Positions 17,401 through 25,363 of a stretch of DNA of 64,000 nt are shown here, in pieces. The stretch comes from Selenomonadales bacterium (GTDB lineage: Bacteria > Bacillota > Negativicutes > Selenomonadales > Selenomonadaceae): contig CAAGHH010000023.1 in NCBI GenBank assembly GCA_900769615.1, positions 113,248-177,247 on the forward strand. Reading direction: 5' to 3'. The position numbers were made by a program, and so were the translations under genes. The notes beneath the pieces were generated by a model. The model made no database searches. It saw nothing but the letters and a program-made list of their open reading frames with translations, and had not been told where the DNA came from. Each line of letters opens with the position of its first letter. The first letter of the stretch is position 1.

Positions 17401-18219
17401 AATAGCCAAAAGCATATTGTAAGACCAAAGGTATTTATCCCGGTATTCCCAGGTACTAATTGTGAATATGATTCGGCTAGAGCTTGGGAAAGAGCTGGCG
17501 CCGAAGCAGAGACGCTGGTAGTACGCAACCTTACGCCGGCTGCTGTTGAAGAAACGGTCGCAGCTATCGTCAAGGGTATTCAGCAGTCGCAGATTGTTAT
17601 GCTTCCAGGCGGTTTCAGCGGTGGTGATGAGCCAGATGGTTCTGGTAAATTTATCGCAGCTATGTTCCGCAATCCGCGCATAAAAGAAGAAGTCAGCCGT
17701 CTTTTGGATTCTCGTGATGGTTTGATGCTTGGTATCTGCAATGGTTTCCAGGCACTCATCAAGCTTGGCTTGGTTCCTTATGGTGAGATTCGTGATCTTA
17801 CGGATAGCTCGCCAACACTTACGCATAATAATATTGGCCGTCATGTATCATGCATGGTTCAAACTAGAGTGGTATCAAACCTTTCACCGTGGTTTAATAA
17901 TGTTAAGGTCGGCGATATTCATACGATTGCGGTGTCGCATGGCGAAGGTCGTTTTGTAGCTGATCAGGAAATAATCACTAAATTGCGGATGAATGGTCAG
18001 ATAGCAACTCAGTATGTAGATGCTGATGGTAAACCATCGATGCATATTCCGTTCAACCCAAATGGTTCAGTAAATGCTATCGAAGGTATTACGAGCCCGA
18101 ATGGTCGTGTCCTTGGTAAGATGGGACATTCGGAGCGTATCGGCGAAGATATTGCCAAAAACGTTCCAGGCTGCAAGGATCAGCAGCTCTTTGAGGCTGG
18201 CGTAGCTTATTACAAATAA
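14440..18219 (+). CDS. purL: Phosphoribosylformylglycinamidine synthase, large single-chain form
   Basis: This enzyme makes FGAM from FGAR, glutamine and ATP, the fourth step of purine synthesis. The 1259-residue chain carries all activities in one protein: a PurS-like N-terminal domain, the linker with TYWSDHCRHTTF, and two AIRS-type ATP-grasp-like halves. NETHNHPTEIEPFGGAATC lies near residue 325. A C-terminal class I glutaminase has its nucleophile at Cys1100 (LGICNGFQALIKLG) and SHGEGRF further on. Most Gram-positive bacteria use separate PurS/PurQ/PurL, whereas this fused type is common in Negativicutes, clostridia and Bacteroidetes. The start has GGAGGAAAG upstream. It stands outside any pur operon. 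Confidence 0.96.
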   Translation: MTVRRIFVEKRQGFFDIPAQQLCDDLKETFQLDTLKAVRIIKRYDIEGLSDEEYAAVKSVVFSEPPVDVVYEEKLPNFPNSRMFAVEYLPGQYDQTADSAAQCVQLVTQKERPQIATARVIVIVGDIDRDTFAKIKAYCINAVESREASLAKPESLNMNYEEPADVEVLTDFNTLDEAGLHEFMAAKGFAMSFEDLEFCQSYFRDTEHRAPTITELRVIDTYWSDHCRHTTFTTAIDNVEIEDGYFTPAIMRAYKKYQADRAELYADKPREVTLMDMAVIGMKALRKQGLLADLDQSEEINACSIVINADIDGKNEEWLVMFKNETHNHPTEIEPFGGAATCLGGAIRDPLSGRSYVYQAMRVTGAADPRRPLAETMPGKLPQKKITLGAAAGYSSYGNQIGLATGQVREVYHEGYMAKRMEIGAVVAAAPKVNVVRERPEAGDIIVLVGGRTGRDGCGGATGSSKEHTEESLTTCGAEVQKGNPPTERKIQRLFRNPKVSQMIKRCNDFGAGGVAVAIGELADGLVIDLDAVKKKYAGLDGTELAISESQERMAVVLNEKDVESFQKFADEENLEATPVAVVTEEPRLIMKWRGKEIVQMNRAFLDTNGVRQHVTAKVSMPDENKRYLHEIPAKVKACGNDLEKSWLENLKDLNVCSQKGLAERFDSTIGGNSVLMPFGGKKQLTPAEGMVAKLPVIGAETNTATAMTFGLNPAFTEWSPFHGALYSVVEAAAKMVALGGRADRIRLTFQEYFESLGKDPAKWGNPMAALLGALWAQHELEIPAIGGKDSMSGTFENIHVPPTLAAFAVDVIKADHAVSPEFKYAGNKVYVVPAPKDTQDLPKFMDMRANWAKVADMTAEKKIFAAKSIECGGIAAAVTQMCLGNSLGFKFTKALGKEQLFTPDYGSIIIEVAENTDVQSLLAGTGYYELGVTTSGPSIVCGSAVIMLADAENAYTAPLEKIFPTQVKKSSKENASWVPYEAGNRINSQKHIVRPKVFIPVFPGTNCEYDSARAWERAGAEAETLVVRNLTPAAVEETVAAIVKGIQQSQIVMLPGGFSGGDEPDGSGKFIAAMFRNPRIKEEVSRLLDSRDGLMLGICNGFQALIKLGLVPYGEIRDLTDSSPTLTHNNIGRHVSCMVQTRVVSNLSPWFNNVKVGDIHTIAVSHGEGRFVADQEIITKLRMNGQIATQYVDADGKPSMHIPFNPNGSVNAIEGITSPNGRVLGKMGHSERIGEDIAKNVPGCKDQQLFEAGVAYYK

Positions 18220-18244
18220 GCTTTAATAACTAAAAAATAAAATT

Positions 18245-18276
18245 TGCCACTGGATTTTGTCTGGTGGCATTTTTAT
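18245..18276 (+). terminator. Terminator of purL
   Basis: TGCCAC and GTGGCA close a hairpin extended by a T-G pair, followed by TTTTTATATTTT. It begins 26 bases after the purL stop. Confidence 0.8.
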
Positions 18277-18382
18277 ATTTTATGCCGGCAGGAATTTATA
18301 AATTTCTTGGCGAATAATAAAAAGTCATGTCTAAGCATGGAAAAGAAAATTAAATTGTGATTATAGAGAGGGAGAACTTGAT

Positions 18383-18766
18383 TTGGTCGGTATAGTAATA
18401 GTTTCGCATAGTCAGAAACTGGCCGAGGGCGTAAAAGAGCTGGCAGAAATGATGGCACGTGATGTACAGATAGCAACAGCTGGCGGTTTAGAAAACGGTA
18501 TGCTGGGAACTAGTTATGAGAAGATAAGCCGAGCCGTTGAAGACGTTTGCGGCTGGGATGGTGCGATAATCGTAATGGATATGGGAAGTGCGGCTATGAC
18601 CTCTGAGTTAGTGGTAGAAACACTTAAGGATGATGGTGTGCGGCTAGTTGACTGTCCGCTAGCGGAAGGAGCGGTGCTGGCAGCTATCGCTGCATCTAGA
18701 GGAGCAGCGTTGGATGAGGTGGTAAAGCAAGCTGAATCAGCTCGTGAAATGAAAAAACTGGCATAA
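18383..18766 (+). CDS. dhaM: PTS-type dihydroxyacetone phosphotransferase subunit, DhaM EIIA domain
   Basis: A 127-residue mannose-type EIIA domain of the DhaM family, which takes phosphate from HPr and passes it to ADP bound on DhaL. The phosphorylated histidine is His9 in GIVIVSHSQKLAEG. The segments ATAGGLENGMLGTS and VMDMGSAAMTSELV are typical. It is the EIIA-only form without fused HPr or EI domains. TTG at 18383 is supported by GAGGGAG eight bases upstream. The expected partners dhaK and dhaL are not in the window, so this is an orphan copy that may serve kinase subunits elsewhere. Confidence 0.9.
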   Translation: MVGIVIVSHSQKLAEGVKELAEMMARDVQIATAGGLENGMLGTSYEKISRAVEDVCGWDGAIIVMDMGSAAMTSELVVETLKDDGVRLVDCPLAEGAVLAAIAASRGAALDEVVKQAESAREMKKLA

Positions 18767-18803
18767 AAACGGCAAGGTCTTGACGTGTTTGTTACAATGA
18801 TTA

Positions 18804-19745
18804 ATGACAGACAAAATGAGTTATACCATCGGGAGGATGAGTACCATAGAATTTCAAGACTTGACCAAAAAAGATAAACCATTACTGGATAAATATTTTC
18901 AAGGACGATATTATGAAAATTCGCATTTTAACTTTACCAATCTTTATATGTGGCGGGAACCCTATCATATAAAATGGTGTGAAGATGCTGGCGTTCTTTA
19001 CATGATTTGTGAATATGCTGGCGAGCTTATGGCGTTGCAGCCGTTTGGACCGGCTGAAAAATTGGATATGGCGGTTACTAAATTGCTGGCGTATTTTAGT
19101 AGTCAAGAACGTAAACTAGTAATAACTGGCATGGAAAAAAGTTTTGCTGAGGTTTTAAGCAATTATCAAGCAGCAAATTTTGCCATTGAGTCTGATCGTG
19201 ATAATTTCGATTATGTCTATTCGGCGGAAAAACTAATCACTTTATCAGGACGCAAGCTTCATTCCAAGAAAAACCATTTAAATGCTTTTCGCAAGGCTTA
19301 TCCGCAGGCGGAGTATCTGCCGATAACGCAGGAAATTTTGCCAGCTTGTTTAGAAGAACTCCAGCGCTGGTATAATTTGCGGATTCAGGATGAACCTGAT
19401 GATCCGTTTATTGGCTGGGAAAGCAAAGCTATTAAAGAAGTTTTTGCTGATTATGATTATTTTAATTTAAAAGGCGGGGCAATACGTCTTGATGGACGGA
19501 TTATTGCCTTTACTTTTGGCGAGCAGCTGAATGAAGATACAGTGGTTGTCCATGTAGAAAAAGCTGATCCGGCGATAAGAGGAGCATTTCCTGCCATAAA
19601 TCAAGGTTATATAGCTAATTCATGGCAGGGCATGACATATATTAACCGCGAGGAAGATATGGGACATGCAGGTCTGCGCAAAGCTAAGGAATCATATAAG
19701 CCGGTCAAAATGATTGAAAAATTTAATGCCAAACTTATTGGTTGA
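18804..19745 (+). CDS. DUF2156 (LPG synthase C-terminal-like) protein
   Basis: A soluble protein of about 300-313 residues from the DUF2156 family, which has the double GNAT-like fold of the catalytic part of phosphatidylglycerol lysyltransferases (MprF). Recognisable parts are SGRKLHSKKNHLNAF, DEPDDPFIGWE, GGAIRLDGRIIAFTFGE and the C-terminal INREEDMGHAGLRKAKES. It lacks the MprF membrane domain. Free-standing members are of unknown function; aminoacyl transfer from a charged tRNA is a family-based guess. The start is uncertain. ATG at 18804 has no ribosome binding site, and a strong GGGAGG at 18831-18836 abuts ATG 18837 and lies nine bases before an ATA codon. Confidence 0.8.
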   Translation: MTDKMSYTIGRMSTIEFQDLTKKDKPLLDKYFQGRYYENSHFNFTNLYMWREPYHIKWCEDAGVLYMICEYAGELMALQPFGPAEKLDMAVTKLLAYFSSQERKLVITGMEKSFAEVLSNYQAANFAIESDRDNFDYVYSAEKLITLSGRKLHSKKNHLNAFRKAYPQAEYLPITQEILPACLEELQRWYNLRIQDEPDDPFIGWESKAIKEVFADYDYFNLKGGAIRLDGRIIAFTFGEQLNEDTVVVHVEKADPAIRGAFPAINQGYIANSWQGMTYINREEDMGHAGLRKAKESYKPVKMIEKFNAKLIG

Positions 19746-19802
19746 TGTTGTTGGGGACTGCATAGCGGTCTCCATATTGTTTTATTGTCATTAGGGGGGA
19801 AT

Positions 19803-20621
19803 ATGATGGAAAAGGGAGAAAGTGTTATGCTGGCAGCATCACCAGAGCAGAGTTTTTGTTTAAACACTTTTGGTTATTCGCAAACAGAGCCAGGTCATAC
19901 CTATGGTCCGGCAGTTCGTTCATATTATCTTATCCATTTTATTATCAGTGGCAAGGGAACATTTCAATGTGGTACGCAAAATTATAATTTGCATATTGGT
20001 CAAGGTTTTTTAATTGTTCCTGAGGTGCAAACCCGTTATGAAAGCAATGCTGATGAACCATGGTCGTATGTTTGGATTGGTTTTAACGGAAAACAGGCAG
20101 CCGAAATAGTTAAAACTTTGGGGCTTTCAGTAAAAAATCCAATATTTAGCTGTCAGGAAGCAGCCAGATTAAAAGATTGTGTAAAAAAAATGTTACAGCG
20201 GAGCAGCGTGGCGCTAGCTGACCGTTATTATTGCTGGAGTAAATTTTTTGAGTTTATAAGTATCATTGCTACAGCGCAGCAGGAACACTTACCACAAAAT
20301 GATGAAAATACTTATGTAGCGCAAGCAGCAGCTTATATTCAGAATCATATTCATGAACCAATTACGGTGCAGGAAATAGCATTGTATTTAAATATGAATC
20401 GCAGTTATTTAAGTACCCTGTTTAGCCGTTATATGAAGTTGCCACCCCATGATTATATAAAGCTATGCCGCTTAACCAGGGCTAGGCATTTGCTTGAAAG
20501 TACGGTTTTGCCGATCGCCAGCATTGCCAATTCCTGTGGTTATGAGCGTAGTGAATCGTTAGTCAGAGCTTTTAGAAAGCAATATGGCATGTCACCGAGT
20601 GCTTATCGTAAGCTAAGATAA
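19803..20621 (+). CDS. AraC-family transcriptional regulator
   Basis: A regulator of about 272 residues with an N-terminal AraC-type cupin sensor domain (about residues 10-140; FIISGKGTFQCG and GQGFLIVPEVQTRYES). The C-terminal domain has a pair of helix-turn-helix motifs (about 175-272; ITVQEIALYLNMNRSYLSTLF and IASIANSCGYERSESLVRAFRKQYGMSPS). Such proteins usually sense sugars. No sugar operon is adjacent, so its target is unknown. GGGGGGA at 19794-19800 supports the start at 19803 or 19806; an alternative ATG at 19827 also has a GGGAG before it. Confidence 0.88.
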   Translation: MMEKGESVMLAASPEQSFCLNTFGYSQTEPGHTYGPAVRSYYLIHFIISGKGTFQCGTQNYNLHIGQGFLIVPEVQTRYESNADEPWSYVWIGFNGKQAAEIVKTLGLSVKNPIFSCQEAARLKDCVKKMLQRSSVALADRYYCWSKFFEFISIIATAQQEHLPQNDENTYVAQAAAYIQNHIHEPITVQEIALYLNMNRSYLSTLFSRYMKLPPHDYIKLCRLTRARHLLESTVLPIASIANSCGYERSESLVRAFRKQYGMSPSAYRKLR

Positions 20622-20623
20622 GT

Positions 20624-20652
20624 TTGACAAGCTGGATTAAAATTTATAAAAT
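20624..20652 (+). promoter_or_regulatory. Promoter of greA-lysS
   Basis: Perfect TTGACA (20624-20629) and TAAAAT (20647-20652) are separated by 17 bases, directly after the AraC-type gene's stop and 71 bases before greA. Confidence 0.75.
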
Positions 20653-20722
20653 AGTATAGATTGAATGGTAATACTAATTGTATTGCCGCTGAGTATTCGA
20701 AAAGGTAAAGGAGCGTTTCTAG

Positions 20723-21199
20723 ATGGCAGATAAAAAGGTCATGCTGACCGAGGAAGGCTATAATAAACTTGTTGATAAACTTAATTATTTAAAGAGTGTT
20801 CGCCGTATTGAGATCGCTGAGCGTTTAAAGGCAGCTATCGCTTTAGGCGATTTGTCCGAGAACTCTGAGTATGATGATGCAAAAAATGAACAGGCATTTT
20901 TGGAAGGCGAAATCCAGGAACTTGAGGCGAAGATTCGCAATTCGGATATCATTAAAGCTGGTGCTGGTGATGTAGTCCAGATGGGCTCAACGGTTACGGT
21001 AGTTGATTTAGAATTCGCTGAAGATGGTCCAGAAACTTTTATGCTGGTTGGTTCTACCGAAGCTGATCCAGATGAAGGCAAGATTTCAAATGAATCTCCG
21101 CTTGGACAGTCATTATTAGGCGGTAAGGTTGGCGATATAGTTGATGTACATGCACCAGCTGGCGTTATTAAATATGAGATTAAAGAAATTAAAGGCTGA
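20723..21199 (+). CDS. greA: Transcription elongation factor GreA
   Basis: GreA enters the RNA polymerase secondary channel and stimulates cleavage of backtracked RNA. The 158-residue length is standard. The N-terminal coiled coil (about residues 1-75) has the acidic tip motif GDLSENSEYDDAK, with the catalytic acidic pair around residues 42-46. The C-terminal FKBP-like domain contains NESPLGQSLLGGKVGD. AAAGGAGCG is upstream of the ATG. lysS follows 17 bases later, an arrangement also seen in other Firmicutes. Confidence 0.97.
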   Translation: MADKKVMLTEEGYNKLVDKLNYLKSVRRIEIAERLKAAIALGDLSENSEYDDAKNEQAFLEGEIQELEAKIRNSDIIKAGAGDVVQMGSTVTVVDLEFAEDGPETFMLVGSTEADPDEGKISNESPLGQSLLGGKVGDIVDVHAPAGVIKYEIKEIKG

Positions 21200-21216
21200 T
21201 AGGGGTAAAGTAAGGT

Positions 21217-23184
21217 ATGTCAGAAAATAAGCATCAGGGGCAGCAGGCTCCCGTAGAAGACCTTAATGAAATGATGAAAATTCGTCGCGAAAAAATGGAA
21301 GCTTTTCGCGAAATTGGCGTAGCTCCGTTTGGTCATCGTTACGAAGTTACCGATTATGCAGCTGATATTAAGGCAAATAATGAAGGTCTTAATGGTGAAG
21401 AAGAAGGTCCCGAGGTTAATATTGCTGGTCGTTTGATGGCAATTCGTGGTCATGGCAAAGCATCATTTTGCACGTTAAATGACCGCAGCGGCAATATACA
21501 GGTATATTTCAAAATTGACGTTTTAGGCGAAGAAAAATATAAAAAAGAATTCCGTAAGTTAGATATCGGTGATATTGTTGGTATTCGCGGTATTGTATTT
21601 AAAACACATCGCGGTGAGGTTACCGTGCGGGTAGAAGATTTTGAACTGCTTTCAAAATCATTGCGTCCGTTACCAGAAAAATTTCATGGCCTGCAAGACG
21701 TAGATATCCGTTATCGTCAGCGTTATCTTGATTTAATTGTAAATCAGGATGTTCGTGATACTTTCCGTAAACGCAATAAGATTATAAAATCAATCCGTGA
21801 TTACCTCGATGCTCGTGATTACCTCGAGGTTGAAACGCCGGTGCTTTCAACTATTGCCGGCGGTGCTGCGGCTCGTCCGTTCATTACGCATCACAATGCT
21901 TTAGACATTGATTTATATTTGCGTATAGCCACAGAGCTTAATTTAAAACGCCTTATCGTTGGCGGTTTGGATAGAGTTTACGAAATGGGACGCGTATTCC
22001 GTAATGAAGGTATGGATGTACGTCACAATCCGGAATTTACATCTATTGAGTTCTATCAGGCATTTGCTGATTACACTGATATGATGGATATAACCGAAGG
22101 CATTGTGGTAAATGCAGCTAAGACTGTTTTAGGTACGCCGGTCATTAACTATCAAGGCGTTGAAATAGACCTTAGCAAGGTTAAGCGTATTAGCATGAAT
22201 GATGCTGTAAAGGAAGCCACGGGCAAGGATTTCCTTGCTTGTAGTACGGTAAAAGAAGCTAGAAAGCTAGCTGATGAAATTGGTGTTCCCTATGAAGCGC
22301 GCCACGGCATCGGCGGTATTTTGAATCAGGCTTTTGAAGAAAAAGTTGAAGAAACACTGATGCAGCCGACGTTTATCACGGGACATCCGACGGAAATTTC
22401 CCCGCTGGCTAAACGCAATGCTGAGGATCCGCGTATTACAGATAGATTTGAATTCTTTATCTATGGTCGTGAGCTGGCTAATGGCTTTACTGAGCTTAAC
22501 GACCCAATCGATCAGGAAGGTCGTTTTGAAGATCAGCTCAAACAGCGTGAGGCTGGCGATGATGAAGCTCATGTAATGGATCGTGACTACATCACAGCTA
22601 TGGAATATGGTTTGCCACCAACGGGCGGTGTCGGTATCGGTATTGATCGTCTGGTCATGCTTATTACTGATGCAGCTTCGATTCGTGATGTACTCTTATT
22701 CCCGACAATGAAACCTATTGGTCAGGATAAGCCTCAAAATCAGGCAGCAAATGAAGCAGTAGTTTCTGATGCTAGTCAGACTGCGGCTAAATCGGAAAAA
22801 ATAGATTTTTCCAATGTAAAAATTGAGCCGATGTTTGAAGAAATGGTGGATTTTGAAACCTTCTCCAAATCTGATTTCCGGGCAGTTAAAGTAAAAGAAT
22901 GTGCTGCTGTACCAAAGAGCAAAAAACTATTGCAGTTTACACTTGATGATGGTACGGGTACTGATAGAGTAATTCTTAGCGGTATTCATGCTTATTATGA
23001 GCCGGAAGAGCTGGTTGGCAAAACCCTTATCGCCATAACGAACCTTCCGCCAAGAAAGATGATGGGAATTGAATCCTGCGGTATGCTCCTCTCCGCCGTA
23101 AACGGTTTAAAAGACGGTGAAGGAGAAGAATTGCATCTCCTTATGGTTGATAACCATATCCCAGCAGGCGCAAAATTATATTAA
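21217..23184 (+). CDS. lysS: Lysyl-tRNA synthetase (class II) with C-terminal Trbp111-type tRNA-binding domain
   Basis: A class II lysyl-tRNA synthetase core (about residues 1-500) charges tRNA-Lys. The OB-fold anticodon domain has [15 protein letters not shown], motif 2 is [19 protein letters not shown], and motif 3 is [16 protein letters not shown] Gln/Ala-rich linker follows, then an added domain (about 545-655) with the Trbp111/EMAP II pattern: [38 protein letters not shown]. That domain is usually found at the C-terminus of methionyl-tRNA synthetase. The protein is thus about 150 residues longer than ordinary LysRS. The domain should raise general tRNA affinity. Confidence 0.95.
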   Translation: MSENKHQGQQAPVEDLNEMMKIRREKMEAFREIGVAPFGHRYEVTDYAADIKANNEGLNGEEEGPEVNIAGRLMAIRGHGKASFCTLNDRSGNIQVYFKIDVLGEEKYKKEFRKLDIGDIVGIRGIVFKTHRGEVTVRVEDFELLSKSLRPLPEKFHGLQDVDIRYRQRYLDLIVNQDVRDTFRKRNKIIKSIRDYLDARDYLEVETPVLSTIAGGAAARPFITHHNALDIDLYLRIATELNLKRLIVGGLDRVYEMGRVFRNEGMDVRHNPEFTSIEFYQAFADYTDMMDITEGIVVNAAKTVLGTPVINYQGVEIDLSKVKRISMNDAVKEATGKDFLACSTVKEARKLADEIGVPYEARHGIGGILNQAFEEKVEETLMQPTFITGHPTEISPLAKRNAEDPRITDRFEFFIYGRELANGFTELNDPIDQEGRFEDQLKQREAGDDEAHVMDRDYITAMEYGLPPTGGVGIGIDRLVMLITDAASIRDVLLFPTMKPIGQDKPQNQAANEAVVSDASQTAAKSEKIDFSNVKIEPMFEEMVDFETFSKSDFRAVKVKECAAVPKSKKLLQFTLDDGTGTDRVILSGIHAYYEPEELVGKTLIAITNLPPRKMMGIESCGMLLSAVNGLKDGEGEELHLLMVDNHIPAGAKLY

Positions 23185-23215
23185 TAGCATATTTATAGCT
23201 GATTTAAGCATCAAA

Positions 23216-23252
23216 AAAAGGCACCTCCTAATTATTGTTGGAGGTGCCTTTT
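23216..23252. terminator. Bidirectional terminator between lysS and trxA
   Basis: AAAAGGCACCTCC and its complement form a 13-base-pair stem with an 11-base loop and A/T flanks on both sides. It separates two convergent genes. Confidence 0.9.
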
Positions 23253-23260
23253 GTAAAATG

Positions 23261-23569
23261 TTATTTAATTAATTCTTCAATTTTTTCCTTAGCGACTAAG
23301 CCTACCGATTCATTTACCTTTTGACCATCTTTGAATACAATCAGTGTTGGAATGCTCATGACATTGAACTGATTGGCTAAATCTGGCTGTTCATCAATAT
23401 TAACTTTGCCAACTTTTAATTCAGGATGCGTAGCAGCAACATCGTCAACAATTGGTGAGAGCATGCGGCAAGGACCACACCAAGTAGCCCAAAAATCAAT
23501 TAATACAGTTCCCTTACTATTTACAACTTCATTTTGAAAATTAGCAGTAGTAATTTCAGTTATAGCCAT
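23261..23569 (-). CDS. trxA: Thioredoxin
   Basis: A 102-residue classic thioredoxin with the redox motif WCGPC in DFWATWCGPCRMLSP, and the cis-proline loop MSIPTLIVFKDGQ. It reduces cytosolic disulfides and is recharged by thioredoxin reductase, which is not in the window. The ATG at 23569 has GGAGG eight bases upstream; the reading frame continues 24 codons further upstream without a ribosome binding site. It appears monocistronic. Confidence 0.96.
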   Translation of the reverse strand: MAITEITTANFQNEVVNSKGTVLIDFWATWCGPCRMLSPIVDDVAATHPELKVGKVNIDEQPDLANQFNVMSIPTLIVFKDGQKVNESVGLVAKEKIEELIK

Positions 23570-23747
23570 GTAAAGACCTCCTTGAGAAAAATATATTATT
23601 ATAAAGATATTATAACGCCATTTGTAAACTTTGGCTACCAAAAGGACTGGTAAAATATTTGTTATTGTTATAGATAAGTGGGACTGCTTTTTTAGAGAGT
23701 ACCAAGACTATAAAGCTGCACAAAGGGTTTATTTGGACTTTTTACTG

Positions 23748-23756
23748 TGTTATAAT
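23748..23756 (+). promoter_or_regulatory. Extended -10 promoter of uppP
   Basis: TGTTATAAT gives a perfect TATAAT with the TGN extension, 42-45 bases before the start codon. No -35 at proper spacing is seen, as is usual for extended -10 promoters. Confidence 0.55.
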
Positions 23757-23797
23757 GATGTTTGCTTTTGAAGTGATTTTTTATTAGGAGGAGCTTT

Positions 23798-24649
23798 GTG
23801 GTGGATTTAAGTTTTGTAGAAATAATAAAGACCATAATTTTAGGTGTGGTCGAAGGTCTTACGGAGTGGCTGCCGATATCTAGTACCGGTCATATGATTT
23901 TGGTTGATGAGTTCATAAAGCTCGATGTCAGTCAGGCTTTTATGGATATGTTCCTGGTGGTTATCCAGCTTGGGGCAATTTTAGCGGTAGTAGTGCTGAA
24001 TTTTGAGAAGCTGAATCCGTGGTCATCTTGGAAAACACGGCAGGAAAAGCGCGATACGGTAAGTCTTTGGGGCAAGGTGATTTTAGCCTGTGTGCCGGCA
24101 GCAGTTATTGGTCTTTTGTTTAATGATTTTATGGAAAAGCATTTTATGACTGCACCAGTAGTGGCTGCTACGCTTATCTTCTATGGTATTTTATTTATCA
24201 TCATCGAAAATTACAACAAGCATCGTCATCCGCGGGTAACTGAGCTGGAAAGGCTCGATTATAAGACAGCATTTATTATTGGGCTTTTTCAGGTGCTTTC
24301 TTTAGTTCCAGGAACTAGCCGTTCTGGTGCGACTATTATCGGTGGTTTGCTTTTTGGTACCAGCCGTTATGTAGCGACAGAGTTTACTTTCTTTTTGGCT
24401 ATTCCAGTAATGTTTGGTGCCAGCTTCCTGAAAATGGTTAAATTTGGTTTCCATTACACGGGAGCGGAAATTATTATTTTGGTACTAGGTATGGTTACGG
24501 CCTTTATCGTTTCGATTCTTTCGATTAAGTTCCTGCTCAGCTATATCAAGACCAATGATTTCAAGGCTTTCGGCTGGTATCGCATTGCCTTGGGCATCGT
24601 AGTTATTGCTTACCTGTTCTTGGTGGGTGACCCAACTTTAGATAAATAA
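23798..24649 (+). CDS. uppP: Undecaprenyl-diphosphatase UppP (BacA)
   Basis: This enzyme dephosphorylates undecaprenyl diphosphate to recycle the lipid carrier for peptidoglycan and other wall polymers, and it confers bacitracin tolerance. It is a 283-residue membrane protein with about eight helices. Both signature loops are intact: [15 protein letters not shown] near residue 20-34, and [17 protein letters not shown] in the second half. Two GTG codons (23798 and 23801) follow AGGAGGAG at 23787-23794; the second has the better spacing, so the exact first residue is open. Confidence 0.95.
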   Translation: MVDLSFVEIIKTIILGVVEGLTEWLPISSTGHMILVDEFIKLDVSQAFMDMFLVVIQLGAILAVVVLNFEKLNPWSSWKTRQEKRDTVSLWGKVILACVPAAVIGLLFNDFMEKHFMTAPVVAATLIFYGILFIIIENYNKHRHPRVTELERLDYKTAFIIGLFQVLSLVPGTSRSGATIIGGLLFGTSRYVATEFTFFLAIPVMFGASFLKMVKFGFHYTGAEIIILVLGMVTAFIVSILSIKFLLSYIKTNDFKAFGWYRIALGIVVIAYLFLVGDPTLDK

Positions 24650-24668
24650 AAATAAGATAACGATTTTT

Positions 24669-24695
24669 AAGGCGTGGCTCGGTCACGCTTTTTCT
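24669..24695 (+). terminator. Terminator of uppP
   Basis: AAGGCGTG and CACGCTTT form an eight-base-pair stem (one G-T pair) with a seven-base loop, continuing into TTTTTCTTTT. It overlaps the promoter region of pth. Confidence 0.75.
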
Positions 24696-24696
24696 T

Positions 24697-24726
24697 TTGT
24701 CAAAATATCAATGAAGGCGTTATAAT
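24697..24726 (+). promoter_or_regulatory. Promoter of pth and the radical SAM gene
   Basis: TTGTCA (24697-24702) and TATAAT (24721-24726) are spaced by 18 bases, 29 bases before the pth start codon. Confidence 0.65.
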
Positions 24727-24754
24727 ATTGATATGTTTATGAGGAGGAATATGG

Positions 24755-25363
24755 ATGAAGGTAATAGTTGGTTTAGGAAATCCTGGCAGTGAATATGCTA
24801 AGACCAAGCACAATGTTGGTTTTATGTTTATAGATGCTATGGCAGAAAAGCTAGGAGTTAGTGAGTGGCGCGATAAGTTTGAAGCTAAAATTGCGGAAAC
24901 GCGTATTGGCAGTGAAAAAGTTTTGCTGGTAAAACCAATGACGTATATGAATGAAAGTGGTCAGGCCGTGGGACCAATTATGAGCTTTTATAAATTGCTG
25001 CCGGAGGATTTAATCGTTGTTCATGATGATATGGATATACCAGCAGGTACTATAAGAATACGCAAAAAAGGCAGTGCTGGCGGGCATAATGGTATAAAGT
25101 CGATATTAGCGCATGTAGGTGATGAGCATTTTGCGCGCGTTCGGATAGGTATTGGTCGTCCGCTTACAGGCTGGACGGTAGTAAATCATGTGCTGGCTCC
25201 ATTCAGTAATGAAGACGCACCGAAAATAGCCGAGGCAATTAAATATTTGGAGCCAGCGGTAGAGTGCATTATTAATGATGACGTTGATATGGCGATGAAT
25301 AAATTTAATCCGAAAAAACAGAAGAAAAAAACAGCTACGAAAGGAGCGGAGGCTAATGAGTGA
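24755..25363 (+). CDS. pth: Peptidyl-tRNA hydrolase
   Basis: Pth releases peptides from prematurely dropped peptidyl-tRNA. The conserved opening is VIVGLGNPGSEYAKTKHNVGF with the catalytic His19; VKPMTYMNESG, VVHDDMDIPAG and GSAGGHNGIKSI follow. A basic tail (PKKQKKKTATKG) extends it slightly beyond the usual 185-190 residues. GAGGAGG precedes the ATG. Its last eight bases overlap the following radical SAM gene, so the two are likely co-translated. Confidence 0.96.
   Translation: MKVIVGLGNPGSEYAKTKHNVGFMFIDAMAEKLGVSEWRDKFEAKIAETRIGSEKVLLVKPMTYMNESGQAVGPIMSFYKLLPEDLIVVHDDMDIPAGTIRIRKKGSAGGHNGIKSILAHVGDEHFARVRIGIGRPLTGWTVVNHVLAPFSNEDAPKIAEAIKYLEPAVECIINDDVDMAMNKFNPKKQKKKTATKGAEANE

Noticed and set aside
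17245..17844. A 199-codon antisense frame within purL
   Set aside because: It lies wholly within the purL glutaminase region, has no start signals and gives an implausible composition.
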